Assembly: GCF_000019085.1 (NCBI RefSeq)
Contig: NC_010321.1
Span: 1,437,001-1,501,000, forward strand
Source of the DNA: Thermoanaerobacter pseudethanolicus ATCC 33223
GTDB taxonomy: Bacteria; Bacillota; Thermoanaerobacteria; Thermoanaerobacterales; Thermoanaerobacteraceae
DNA: 64,000 nucleotides
Reading direction: 5' to 3'
In this document: in pieces, positions 9,476 through 17,054 of the stretch
How the letters are laid out: each line of letters starts with the position of its first letter
How positions within the stretch are numbered: the first letter of the stretch is position 1
The notes under the pieces: model-generated
What the model was told of the DNA's origin: nothing
The model's database searches: none
Seen by the model: the letters and a program-made list of their open reading frames with translations, nothing else
Program-made: the position numbers and the translations under genes

Positions 9476-11749
9476 TCACTCCTTAAGAACAGTCCTTATA
9501 TATGCCTTTTTCCCATCTGTCTTTACAATAATGGTACCATTTTTGTCTGTTCTATACACTATAGACCTTTCTTGAAGATATTTTAGCACTCTCTCATCAG
9601 GGAGTCCATAACTGTTTTTACCTACTTGGAGAATACATACTTTCGGATTGGCTTTTTCAATGAATTCTTCTGAAGATGAAGTACTTGACCCATGGTGAGC
9701 CACCTTCAAAATATCAGTCTTTATGTCTAAATTCTTTAAAATTTCTTCGGCCGGTTTTTCTATATCACCTGTAAATAAAAACTCCATATCTTTATACTTC
9801 ATTTTAAAAACAAGACCATTGTTATTTATGGGATTTTCTTCTATCAAATTTGCTGGGTCAGGGTGCAAAACATATATTTCAACACCATCTACTTTGACTT
9901 TATCACCCTTTTTTAAAAACACAACGGGAATGTTTTTTGATTTTGCAATTTCCATCAATTCTTTGAAATTATCATCAGTAACTTTTTGTATCCCTATAAA
10001 GATTTTGTCAACTTTCATTTGCTGCAAAATACTAAGTATCCCGCCTACATGGTCGATGTCAGTATGGGATATAAAAACTCCATCAAGCTTCATAACACCT
10101 TTGTAATACAAAAATGGAAGTACCACATCTTCTCCGACATCAAATGAAGAAATTGCAAATAAGGGTCTGCCTCCCCCATCTATTAAAAAAGTTTTGCCGT
10201 GGGGTGTCCTGACAAAAGTGCTGTCCCCTTGTCCTACATCCAGGAAAGTCACTTCTAAATCTTTAGGCAATAGATAATTATAAAAGAAAATTGCTATAAC
10301 AAAAGTCAAGGCAATTGCAATAGAAATCTTTTTAGTTTTTTTATCAAAACTGCTAAGTAGGACTGCTAAAATCCCATAATACAAAACAATCACATACAAA
10401 GGCGGAACAATAGTATTTATACTGGCATAAGGAAAGCTATTGAATAATTTCGTTATGTACAAAATAACTTCTACAACAGGTATATTTATAAAATTTATAA
10501 AATAGGACAAGGGAGGAAAAATCAGCCCTATCATAGCCGATAAAAATCCCAAAACGACTGCTATATTCGCCAATGGCACTATTACAATGTTGGACAAAAG
10601 CGAAATTATGGATATATAATGAAAATAATACATGGTAAAGGGGATTGTGCCAATTTGAGCAGAAAGAGTTAAAGCGACTAATTCTCGTATTTTGGGATTT
10701 AGCATTGATAATTTTTCTCGTATCGGCTTATAGAAATACAAAATAGCTAAAGTAGCAACAAATGAAAGTTGAAAACCTACATCCCACAGCATTAAAGGAT
10801 TAAATATTAATATCACAAAAGCAGCAAAAGACAAAGAATTTATAGAATTATGTTTTTTGCCATAAGTAGTGCCAATTAAAGCGATAGAAGCCATAAGAGC
10901 TGCCCTTATAACTGGCGGATTTGCTCCTGTTAAAATTGCATAGAAGGTCAATACAATTATAATGATAGGAACTTTGTACCTTCTAATGTTAAAAAGACTT
11001 AACATATAAAGTATAAAACCTGTTATGATTGCTACGTGCATTCCTGATACGGAAATAATATGTGAAATACCTGCTGTCCTAAATTGTACCAAAGTCTCAT
11101 CGTCAACAAGTTTATCTCCTAAAAAAATCGATATAACAAACTTAGCATCTCTTTCGGGCATTGAATTTATATAATTAACTTCTGTTTTTTGCTTTGCAGC
11201 ATATATAACCTTCTCAATAAAATTTAAATTGCCTTTGCCCACAATGTCAACGGCATACCCCTGCACCCTCATAACTGCATAAATTCCTTTTTTCTTTAAA
11301 AAGAGCTTGTAGTCAAAGCCTCCTGGATTTGTAGCTTTTTGGGGAATTGAAATTATCCCTCTTATACTTACAATATCTCCCTCTGAAGGATATTTGCCCC
11401 CATATTGAGTAACCAATACTTTAGGTAATTTAGGCGGTTTAACTATGTATTTAGCATATCCCTCATATTCTTTTACCTCGTACACCTTACCATTTATAGT
11501 TATAAATTTATCTTCAAACTTTAGATAAGGATTGGGAGAATTAAAAGCATTGCCACTTAAAATTGCACCTACAAAAATAAAAGAAATTAAAAGAAGTAAA
11601 CTGACATTTTTATTTTTCAAATACCGCCACAAAGAAATAGCCACTGAAATTGCTAATAAAAGCAAAAAAGCAAAAGGATGAAAAACATATCTTCCAATTA
11701 TTATTCCTAAAGAAAGAGCTACAGTAAGATATAAAAATGGAAATTCCAT
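9476..11749 (-). CDS. comEC: ComEC/Rec2 DNA-uptake channel with MBL nuclease-like domain
   Basis: 757 residues, full length. An N-terminal hydrophobic region and soluble OB-like segment (GDIVSIRGIISIP) lead into the Competence transmembrane core (GDKLVDDETLVQFRTAGISH, SVSGMHVAIITG). A metallo-beta-lactamase domain follows from about residue 500, with DVGQGDSTFV, FISHTDIDHVGG and VAHHGSSTSSSEE. It would carry single-stranded DNA through the membrane and perhaps degrade the other strand. Its partner comEA is also in this window (22299-22904). Whether the strain is transformable cannot be read here. Confidence 0.95.
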   Translation of the reverse strand: MEFPFLYLTVALSLGIIIGRYVFHPFAFLLLLAISVAISLWRYLKNKNVSLLLLISFIFVGAILSGNAFNSPNPYLKFEDKFITINGKVYEVKEYEGYAKYIVKPPKLPKVLVTQYGGKYPSEGDIVSIRGIISIPQKATNPGGFDYKLFLKKKGIYAVMRVQGYAVDIVGKGNLNFIEKVIYAAKQKTEVNYINSMPERDAKFVISIFLGDKLVDDETLVQFRTAGISHIISVSGMHVAIITGFILYMLSLFNIRRYKVPIIIIVLTFYAILTGANPPVIRAALMASIALIGTTYGKKHNSINSLSFAAFVILIFNPLMLWDVGFQLSFVATLAILYFYKPIREKLSMLNPKIRELVALTLSAQIGTIPFTMYYFHYISIISLLSNIVIVPLANIAVVLGFLSAMIGLIFPPLSYFINFINIPVVEVILYITKLFNSFPYASINTIVPPLYVIVLYYGILAVLLSSFDKKTKKISIAIALTFVIAIFFYNYLLPKDLEVTFLDVGQGDSTFVRTPHGKTFLIDGGGRPLFAISSFDVGEDVVLPFLYYKGVMKLDGVFISHTDIDHVGGILSILQQMKVDKIFIGIQKVTDDNFKELMEIAKSKNIPVVFLKKGDKVKVDGVEIYVLHPDPANLIEENPINNNGLVFKMKYKDMEFLFTGDIEKPAEEILKNLDIKTDILKVAHHGSSTSSSEEFIEKANPKVCILQVGKNSYGLPDERVLKYLQERSIVYRTDKNGTIIVKTDGKKAYIRTVLKE

Positions 11750-11750
11750 T

Positions 11751-12473
11751 TTATATCACATAAACTTCAAAATCTCTTGCAATTTCTGTATTTCCAAAGA
11801 CTTTAATTGCTTCATCATAATAATCCTTGATAGAAATAAGCGGTGACAAATGAGTCAAAACTAGTCTTTTGCACTCGGCTTTCTTAGCAATTTCAGCAGC
11901 TTCCGCAGCAGTTAAGTGTGGTCCTTGCATTCCTGTCAAGAAATTTCCATCACATAGGAATAAATCAGCTTTATTTGCAAAAGATATTAAATCTTCATTA
12001 TAGGTGGTATCACCACTATATACAAAGATTTTTTCTCCCTTTTTAATCTTCACAGCATAAGTCTCTACAGGATGCGTCATCTTTTTAAAAGAAATCTCTA
12101 TTCCCTCTAAATTTAAAGTAGCCTCTTCATTTATAATGTGTAAATTAAAAACATCTTTAAACTTAAAATCTTCAAAAACATTTTCTGGTGTTTGTGGACA
12201 ATATACATTCACAGGTTCAGTTATCATGCCTCTTGACTTCATAATATCAAGAGCATATCTTAAAACCATCATGTCTGCTACATGGTCAGAGTGCAAATGA
12301 GACAAAATTATGTATTTTAATTTATTTAAGTCGTAATACCTTTGGTATCTGCTTATTACTCCACTGCCACAGTCCAGTAAAATATGAGTATTTTCATCTT
12401 CTACTAAATATCCGGAAGTAGCCCCATAAGGCCCAGGGAAAGGTCCATGACACCCTAACACTGTGACTTTCAT
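11751..12473 (-). CDS. MBL-fold hydrolase, YhfI/RNase Z-like
   Basis: 240 residues. Metal motifs are LSHLHSDHVAD (HxHxDH), a His in MTHPVETYAV, the Asp of YSGDTTYNEDL and LTHLSPL. This order matches the RNase Z-type phosphodiesterase branch, and the closest recognisable type is YhfI. The long exosite arm of true RNase Z is not evident, so a tRNA-processing role is doubtful. Its start overlaps the HAD gene stop by four bases, and comEC follows after one base, so the three are one operon. Confidence 0.85.
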   Translation of the reverse strand: MKVTVLGCHGPFPGPYGATSGYLVEDENTHILLDCGSGVISRYQRYYDLNKLKYIILSHLHSDHVADMMVLRYALDIMKSRGMITEPVNVYCPQTPENVFEDFKFKDVFNLHIINEEATLNLEGIEISFKKMTHPVETYAVKIKKGEKIFVYSGDTTYNEDLISFANKADLFLCDGNFLTGMQGPHLTAAEAAEIAKKAECKRLVLTHLSPLISIKDYYDEAIKVFGNTEIARDFEVYVI

Positions 12474-13195
12474 AAATTTTTGCCTCCCTCCTTAAAGCTA
12501 CAGACAAATTCATATAAATCTTTGTAACTACCCTTTTGTGTCGCTACTATATCTTTTGAATTTCTATTTATCATATAGTCCTCAATCAAAAAAGTCTTCA
12601 TACCCAACTTAAAAGCTATCAAGTCCTCTTCCACATCATTTCCCACCATATAACAATTTTCCGGCTTTTTATTTATAACTTTTAATATCTCTTCATAGTA
12701 TTGTATATGGGGCTTACAAAAATGCATATTTTCATAAGTAGTTATAAAATCAAAATAGCTTTCATTAAGGCCTGCCCATCTAAGCCTCTCTAAAATTGCA
12801 ATTCTTGGAAATACAGGATTGGTTGCTAAAACAAGTGTATAGCCTTTTTCTTTCAAAATTTCTAAGGATTTCTTGACGTATTCATTGGGCTTAATATTTT
12901 TTCCTAACTCTTTGTAATCATTTAAATAAAAGTCTTCAAAAAGTACATCCAATTCCTCTTTTGGATAGTTGACTTTTTTTAAAAAAGAATCAAAAAACAC
13001 CTCTTCATTGGTTTTGTTGGGTTCCAAATTATTTATCATGTCCATACTGGCACTATAAAGACTTTTAAATAAAAAATGGGGGTCAAATAGAGGAGAAAGC
13101 TTTTTTGTAAGACTTAAAAAGTATTCATCTAACATCTTATCCGTATCGACAGGAAGCAATGTCCCGTCCAAGTCAAATAAAAATGTATCAATCAT
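12470..13195 (-). CDS. HAD-superfamily hydrolase
   Basis: 241 residues from ATG 13195 (MIDTFLFDLDGTLLP), chosen because GAGGTG at 13207-13202 is six bases upstream; the ATG and GTG just upstream fall on or next to that SD. HAD motif I is DLDGT, motif II LATNPVFPR, and motif IV GNDVEEDLIAFKLG. A helical cap lies between. It is likely a small-molecule phosphatase with unknown substrate. Confidence 0.88.
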   Translation of the reverse strand: MIDTFLFDLDGTLLPVDTDKMLDEYFLSLTKKLSPLFDPHFLFKSLYSASMDMINNLEPNKTNEEVFFDSFLKKVNYPKEELDVLFEDFYLNDYKELGKNIKPNEYVKKSLEILKEKGYTLVLATNPVFPRIAILERLRWAGLNESYFDFITTYENMHFCKPHIQYYEEILKVINKKPENCYMVGNDVEEDLIAFKLGMKTFLIEDYMINRNSKDIVATQKGSYKDLYEFVCSFKEGGKNL

Positions 13196-13242
13196 TCTCA
13201 TCACCTCAATTTCTCTTTCCTATATAATGATATATTTTTACA

Positions 13243-13272
13243 TAAAAAAAAGCAAGGTTTAAAAAACCCTGC
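13243..13272 (-). terminator. Terminator of the ECF S-component gene
   Basis: Minus-strand stem GCAGGGTTT/AAACCTTGC (13272-13264 and 13260-13252, one G-U pair) followed by TTTTTTTT. The stem overlaps the stop codon. Confidence 0.75.
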
Positions 13273-13772
13273 TACACTTTGTTAAATAGTTCCAATCGAG
13301 ATATCAAACGTATCAAAATATACCCTATTATTATACTTGCAAAACCTTGCACTAAATTACTTGGCACATCAACTAATGAAGTTTTAAAACCGTACATGAT
13401 TCCTCCTGCTATATAGTATCCTAACACCATCCATAAAGCTCCTATTATAAGAGATACAACTTTTAAATATTCCTTAGTATATTTTTTATACATAAGTCCA
13501 ACAATCAACCCTTCTATCCCTTTAATTATAAAGGTCCATGGCGACCAATATGCATAACCTGATAATAAGTCCGCAAGAGCAGAACCAATGCCTCCAGTTA
13601 CAAATCCCATTGTAGGACCAAATAAAGCAGAACTTAAGAATATAAAAGAATCGCCTACGTTTATATAGCCTTTTGTAGCCGGAGTGGGTATCTGAATTAC
13701 CATAGTACCAATAGTAACCAATGCCATCATAAAAGCCCCATATACTACTTTTTTAACATTGTTTTGTTCCAT
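13272..13772 (-). CDS. ECF transporter substrate-binding (S) component
   Basis: 166 residues from ATG 13772 with GGAGGTGG at 13785-13778. About six hydrophobic segments; the N-terminal pattern MxxxVxxGAFMMALVTIGTM and YINVGDSFIFLSSALFG are typical of S-components that share an ECF-AAT energising module coded elsewhere. GYINVGD followed by GPTMGF resembles the pantothenate/HMP type, but the vitamin is not assignable from sequence alone. It is monocistronic, between its own promoter and terminator; I see no riboswitch in its short leader. Confidence 0.8.
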   Translation of the reverse strand: MEQNNVKKVVYGAFMMALVTIGTMVIQIPTPATKGYINVGDSFIFLSSALFGPTMGFVTGGIGSALADLLSGYAYWSPWTFIIKGIEGLIVGLMYKKYTKEYLKVVSLIIGALWMVLGYYIAGGIMYGFKTSLVDVPSNLVQGFASIIIGYILIRLISRLELFNKV

Positions 13773-13808
13773 ATTTCCACCTCCAATAAATGTATGTAGG
13801 ATAGTTAT

Positions 13809-13836
13809 ATTATAACATACAATTGTAATGGTGCAA
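13809..13836 (-). promoter_or_regulatory. Promoter of the ECF S-component gene
   Basis: TTGCAC (13836-13831), 16-base spacer, TATAAT (13814-13809). The -10 lies within the palindrome GTTATATTATAAC (13804-13816). Confidence 0.55.
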
Positions 13837-13851
13837 TCATAGCAATATAAT

Positions 13852-13889
13852 AACAAAAAAAGAAAAGCCCTTGTTTCTTAAAAGGCTTT
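13852..13889 (-). terminator. Terminator of the Spo0E-like gene
   Basis: Minus-strand stem AAAGCC/GGCTTT (13889-13884 and 13869-13864) followed by TCTTTTTTTG. Confidence 0.7.
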
Positions 13890-14073
13890 AGATATAGTTT
13901 CCAACTGTGGAATACCTATCTTTTTTGTTGATTATATATGAAACAATCAAATCATCCAGTTTACGACTTATATCAAGCACTTTTTCATAGTCAATCTCTT
14001 CCTTAGTAACGAGGTTATCCAGTTCTTTCCTCAAAACACTTATCTGTCTTTCTAATGCTTCATTACTTTTCAT
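13888..14073 (-). CDS. Spo0E-like small phosphatase
   Basis: 61 residues. Two helices with the signature SRKLDDLIVSYI, matching the SxxLDxLIxxY motif of the Spo0E family that dephosphorylates Spo0A~P. AAGGGG sits nine bases before the ATG. It would act as a brake on sporulation entry. A separate mini-Spo0B is at 34720. It is a monocistronic gene ending in a clear terminator. Confidence 0.8.
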   Translation of the reverse strand: MKSNEALERQISVLRKELDNLVTKEEIDYEKVLDISRKLDDLIVSYIINKKDRYSTVGNYI

Positions 14074-14145
14074 TTTGTTTACCCCTTTTTAAAAGTTCGT
14101 ATATACAATTTTACCATCATAATACAAAAATTACAATAGGCTTTA

Positions 14146-14364
14146 TTAAGAAACAACCCTTAATTTATCTACTATATTAACCAATTTCTTATAAATTTCT
14201 ACAATTTCTCGTCCACACTCTACTTTCCAATCATTTTCTCCCTCATTTACCTGTCCAGCTTCATTAGTTAGTATCCTATTCAAGATATCGTCACTTTTTA
14301 TTTTTTCCTTAATACTCTCCATGCTTCGTTTTAATTCTTCATCTACTTTTTTTACTACACCCAT
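14146..14364 (-). CDS. Small hypothetical protein
   Basis: 72 residues, highly charged and predicted helical (MGVVKKVDEELKRSMESIKE then DWKVECGREIVEIYKKLVNI), no membrane segment or known motif. GGGGAGAGTAGGGAG precedes the ATG, which supports translation. I do not recognise the family. It stands alone between the Spo0E-like gene and an AlaX-type pseudogene. Confidence 0.45.
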   Translation of the reverse strand: MGVVKKVDEELKRSMESIKEKIKSDDILNRILTNEAGQVNEGENDWKVECGREIVEIYKKLVNIVDKLRVVS

Positions 14365-14446
14365 CTCCCTACTCTCCCCATTTTAAATATTTATTATAAT
14401 ATATTCTATATATGTTATAAATTTCCTGCTAAAATTTTAAAAATTT

Positions 14447-14865
14447 TTATCTCTTATTTATTTCGTCTATAACAATACTCAACGCCTTGTCCATTGCTAA
14501 TTCTAATCTGTCTGGGGAGACTCCGCCTTGACACATATAAGCGTTTCCTCCGCCTTTTCCGTCAAAAACCCTTAATACCTCTGTTTTCTTTCAAAATATT
14601 AACTTCTTTTTTAACCTCTTTATTCTCTTCAAGTAATTTTGACACATTTATCTACTACATGGTATATTACATCATTTTCCTCATATACTTTGTAAACTTT
14701 AAAGCCATCAATTATCCCTGTATCACTCGGTTGTCTACCACTTTCAGGATAGAAATAAGTTTTATCTAACACTAACTCCCATTTATCGTGGGTTTTCCTT
14801 TTATCTATGATGTTGGCATCAAACTAGGTAACATAGTTATTTTCATAAAAAAGCTTTTCAGTCAT
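14447..14865 (-). pseudogene. Decayed alanyl-tRNA editing (AlaX/DHHA1) gene
   Basis: An ATG at 14865 opens MTEKLFYENNYVT, then a TAG, then the same frame gives FDANIIDKRKTHDKWELVLD and TYFYPESGRQPSDTG, the N-terminus of the AlaX/AlaRS-like editing family. After about 80 codons the frame jumps to a short coiled segment (LEENKEVKKEVNILKENR). In a shifted frame it then gives VFDGKGGGNAYMCQGGVSP, the DHHA1 C-terminal motif, ending at TAA 14447. Such proteins are normally about 400 residues, so a large internal deletion, one stop and one frameshift have killed it. Loss of trans-editing is tolerable if AlaRS edits. Confidence 0.72.
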
Positions 14866-14881
14866 AAAAATCATCCCTTCT

Positions 14882-14916
14882 TTATAAGAAATTGCATGGA
14901 AGTCATCCATGCAATT
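14882..14916 (-). terminator. Terminator-like hairpin after ilvE
   Basis: Perfect 10-bp stem AATTGCATGG/CCATGCAATT (14916-14907 and 14899-14890), 7-nt loop, followed by TCTTATAAA. The T-tract is poor. Confidence 0.55.
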
Positions 14917-14917
14917 C

Positions 14918-15793
14918 TTATTCATAAACCTTTGTTCCTAAAGCAGTAGTAAGTTTTCTAAACTCTTCTATTATCTTTTTCGTTATGGGACCAGGTTTTC
15001 CATCTCCTATTACCCTATGATCTACTTCTACCACTGGTATTGCTTCAGCAGCTGTACCTGTCAAGAAACATTCATCTGCAGTATACACGTTAAACAAGGA
15101 AAAATACCTTTCTTCAAAAGGGATTCCTAATTGCTTTGCTATATCAATTACAGTAGCCCTTGTAATTCCTCCTAATGCTCCTACTGCCGAAGGAGGAGAA
15201 TACAAGGTGCCATTTGAAACTATAAAAATATTGTCACCAGTACATTCAGCCACATATCCTTCTTGGTTTAGTATAAGAGCTTCAGGATACCCAGCTTTTA
15301 CTGCTTCAATTTTTGCAAGAATATTATTTAAATAATTTAATGACTTTATCTGGGGATCTAAAGCCTGAATAGAATTTCTTCTATAAGTAGAGGTAATAAT
15401 TTTTAAACCGTTTTGATACATAGATTCAGGATATAAAGTAATCTTATCAGCTATTATTACGACTGTGGGTTTAGGACATTTATATGGGTCAAGGCCTAAA
15501 TCACCTTTTCCTCTTGACACTACAAGCCTTATATAGGCATCCCTTAAATTATTAACTCTTACCGTTTCCACAACTTTTTCTTTCATCTCTTCCATCGTCA
15601 TAGGAATGTCGAGAAGAAGGGCTTTTGCCATACTATAAAGTCTTTTTAAGTGCTCATCAAGTTTGAATATAACTCCATCATAAGCCCTTATGCCCTCAAA
15701 AATACCGTCCCCATAAAGATAGCCATGGTCAAAAACCGAGACTGAAGCTTTCTCACTGTCTACAAATTCTCCATTCACATATACTAACCCCAT
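14918..15793 (-). CDS. ilvE: Branched-chain amino acid aminotransferase (PLP fold IV)
   Basis: 291 residues. Begins MGLVYVNGEFVDSEKA; SVFDHGYLYGDGIFEGIR and AYIRLVVSRGKGDLG are typical. The PLP lysine is in DPQIKSLNYLNNI, and the cofactor loops are LNQEGYVAECTGDNIF and EAIPVVEVDHRVIG. It transfers amino groups between Glu and 2-oxo acids of Leu/Ile/Val. The closely related D-amino-acid aminotransferase family shares the fold, but length and motifs favour IlvE. AAAGGAGGAG is well placed before ATG 15793. It is monocistronic and not linked to other ilv genes here. Confidence 0.9.
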   Translation of the reverse strand: MGLVYVNGEFVDSEKASVSVFDHGYLYGDGIFEGIRAYDGVIFKLDEHLKRLYSMAKALLLDIPMTMEEMKEKVVETVRVNNLRDAYIRLVVSRGKGDLGLDPYKCPKPTVVIIADKITLYPESMYQNGLKIITSTYRRNSIQALDPQIKSLNYLNNILAKIEAVKAGYPEALILNQEGYVAECTGDNIFIVSNGTLYSPPSAVGALGGITRATVIDIAKQLGIPFEERYFSLFNVYTADECFLTGTAAEAIPVVEVDHRVIGDGKPGPITKKIIEEFRKLTTALGTKVYE

Positions 15794-15868
15794 ACTTATG
15801 ACTCCTCCTTTACTTCAAATTAATTTAGCAAAATTTTATCACTTTAAAAGAGTTTAGTCAATGTAATA

Positions 15869-15901
15869 TAAAAAACAAAAAGCCCCAAAATGAGGCTTTT
15901 T
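15869..15901 (-). terminator. Terminator of the ferredoxin gene
   Basis: Minus-strand stem AAAAAGCC/GGCTTTTT (15901-15894 and 15884-15877) followed by GTTTTTTATA. Confidence 0.75.
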
Positions 15902-15910
15902 GTTTTTAAA

Positions 15911-16081
15911 TCATTCAGCTTTTATAGCACCTGTTGGGCACACAGCTTCACAAGCACCACAGTCAATGCAAGTATCAGGGTCAATCTCGTATTTTCCATC
16001 ACCTTCGTGAATAGCATCTACCGGGCATTCTGCAGTACAAGCTCCACAGCTTATACATTCATCAGTAATGTAATGTGCCAT
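15911..16081 (-). CDS. 2[4Fe-4S] ferredoxin
   Basis: 56 residues: two CxxCxxCxxxCP motifs, CISCGACTAECP (residues 9-20) and CIDCGACEAVCP (38-49), as in clostridial ferredoxins. It is the soluble low-potential electron carrier that links pyruvate oxidation with hydrogenases such as HydABC in this window. ATG 16081 follows GGGAGGGGG; a longer upstream reading is not supported. Strong promoter (16123-16151) and strong terminator fit high expression. Confidence 0.96.
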   Translation of the reverse strand: MAHYITDECISCGACTAECPVDAIHEGDGKYEIDPDTCIDCGACEAVCPTGAIKAE

Positions 16082-16122
16082 TATTTTCCCCCTCCCTGTA
16101 TACAGTATGTAGTTCCTCAAAA

Positions 16123-16151
16123 ATTATAAATCATTTACATGCAATTGTAAA
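16123..16151 (-). promoter_or_regulatory. Promoter of the ferredoxin gene
   Basis: TTTACA (16151-16146), 17-base spacer, TATAAT (16128-16123). Confidence 0.65.
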
Positions 16152-16204
16152 TAAGCAAATTTAATTTTTGGAATTTAGCAAATTTTTTAAAAACTAAAAG
16201 GGTC

Positions 16205-16233
16205 TTGTCAAAAGATAAAACCTATGCTATAAT
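16205..16233 (+). promoter_or_regulatory. Promoter of the tRNA-Gln/tRNA-Glu unit
   Basis: TTGTCA (16205-16210), 17-base spacer, TATAAT (16228-16233), 17 bases before the tRNA-Gln 5' end. It points toward the mobile island downstream. Confidence 0.7.
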
Positions 16234-16250
16234 TACTTTCGTCGAGGCGC

Positions 16251-16324
16251 TGCCGAATGGTGTAATGGTAGCACAGGTGACTCTGGATCATCTAGTCTAG
16301 GTTCGAGTCCTAGTTCGGCAGCCA
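16251..16324 (+). tRNA. tRNA-Gln (anticodon CUG)
   Basis: Acceptor stem TGCCGAA/TTCGGCA, discriminator G and encoded CCA (16322-16324). The anticodon stem GGTGA/TCATC encloses loop CTCTGGA, giving anticodon CUG. The T-loop TTCGAGT is present. Cloverleaf complete. Confidence 0.95.
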
Positions 16325-16328
16325 TTTT

Positions 16329-16404
16329 GGCCCCATCGTCTAGCGGCCTAGGACATCGCCCTCTCACGGCGAAGACAGGGGTTCGAGTCCCCTTGGGGCT
16401 ACCA
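16329..16404 (+). tRNA. tRNA-Glu (anticodon CUC)
   Basis: Acceptor GGCCCCA/TGGGGCT, discriminator A, encoded CCA (16402-16404). The anticodon stem TCGCC/GGCGA encloses CTCTCAC, anticodon CUC. It lies four bases after tRNA-Gln, so the two are co-transcribed. No terminator is visible before the intron end 10 bases on. Confidence 0.95.
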
Positions 16405-16414
16405 ATATAAAAAT

Positions 16415-16914
16415 ATCGAGTAGGAGCTGAATAATTATTTTATTCAGCGTCCTCTCACACCACCGTACGTACCGTTCGGTATACGGCGGTTCATTAGGAA
16501 TTGTGTACAATTAGATATCTTTGGGATAAACTCTTATAACCTATGCTTTCAAAGTATTTATTTGTAAGAGTCTTATTTAGGATTGGGCTATTGGATATTC
16601 TCCAGTAGCCTTTCCTTGTATTGGCGTATTCCCAGGCTTTTTGTTCTTCTACTCCTAGTTTTACTAAGTTATCATGCTTCGTTTTTATCTTCTTCCATTG
16701 TTTCCATATACATGCCCTTAGTCTTCGCCTTATCCATTCGTCAAGGGTTTTCATTATGCTTTTCGCGTCTGCTAATCCAAAATAGTTGACCCATCCTGTT
16801 GTTATTTGATTTAGTCTTTTTATTCTGTTTTCCATGCTTATTCCCTTGTTCCGATTGGTTATTTCTCTTACTTTTTCCTTAAACCTTTTGATGGATTTTT
16901 CATGGATTCTTATT
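16415..16914 (-). mobile_element. 5'-truncated group IIC intron copy (3' 500 bp only)
   Basis: These 500 bases match the 3' end of the full intron at 31457-33368 with only two mismatches that I can see by eye. It contains intron domains V and VI (GCCGTATACC-GAAC-GGTACGTACGG, then GCTGAATAA/TTATTCAGC) and ends in CTCGAT, like the full copy. The match stops abruptly at 16914, exactly where the transposon begins. The catalytic 5' RNA and two thirds of the RT are missing, so it cannot splice or move by itself. Confidence 0.9.
16494..16914 (-). pseudogene. C-terminal fragment of group II intron reverse transcriptase
   Basis: About 140 codons equal to the last 30 percent of the intact RT at 31536-32948: the thumb/maturase (X) domain only, ending in the same stop. 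The RT active-site YADD segment is missing. No SD supports a new internal start, so it is a dead remnant. Confidence 0.88.
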
Positions 16915-17028
16915 TGTCATTTCTCAAATTAATTTAGCCCAAAACCGATAAAATTTTTCAGATTAAATAATCTTGTGATAAAATTAATGCTAAAGGAATT
17001 TGATAAATTTTTTTCAGATTCCTTTAGC
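16915..17028 (+). repeat. Left-end transposase-binding repeats
   Basis: Terminal motif TTTCTCAAATTAATTTAGCCC (within 16915-16940) and two weaker copies, TTTTTCAGATTAAATAATC (16954-16972) and TTTTCAGATTCCTTTAGC (17011-17028). All are in the same orientation, as in multi-site transposon ends. Confidence 0.55.
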
Positions 17029-17037
17029 ATTAATTTT
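16980..17037 (+). repeat. Perfect 20-bp inverted repeat upstream of the first transposon gene
   Basis: Arms 16980-16999 and 17018-17037, 18-nt loop, sitting 5 bases before the SD of the first gene (17042-17048). The RNA would form a strong hairpin ending in UUUU; it may stop read-in transcription from the tRNA promoter or limit translation, as hairpins do in IS10/IS50-type elements. Confidence 0.75.
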
Positions 17038-17054
17038 AATTGGAGAGGTTACTT

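Noticed and set aside
11751-12473. True tRNA 3' endonuclease RNase Z
   Set aside because: Zinc motifs fit but the flexible arm typical of RNase Z is not evident, so I kept a general MBL/YhfI call.
15794-15868. T-box or other riboswitch before ilvE or gltX
   Set aside because: The leaders are short, with no T-box sequence or specifier stem.
16583-16789. Plus-strand frames inside the group II intron copies (also 31625-32950)
   Set aside because: They are antisense to the RT and change only as the RT does.
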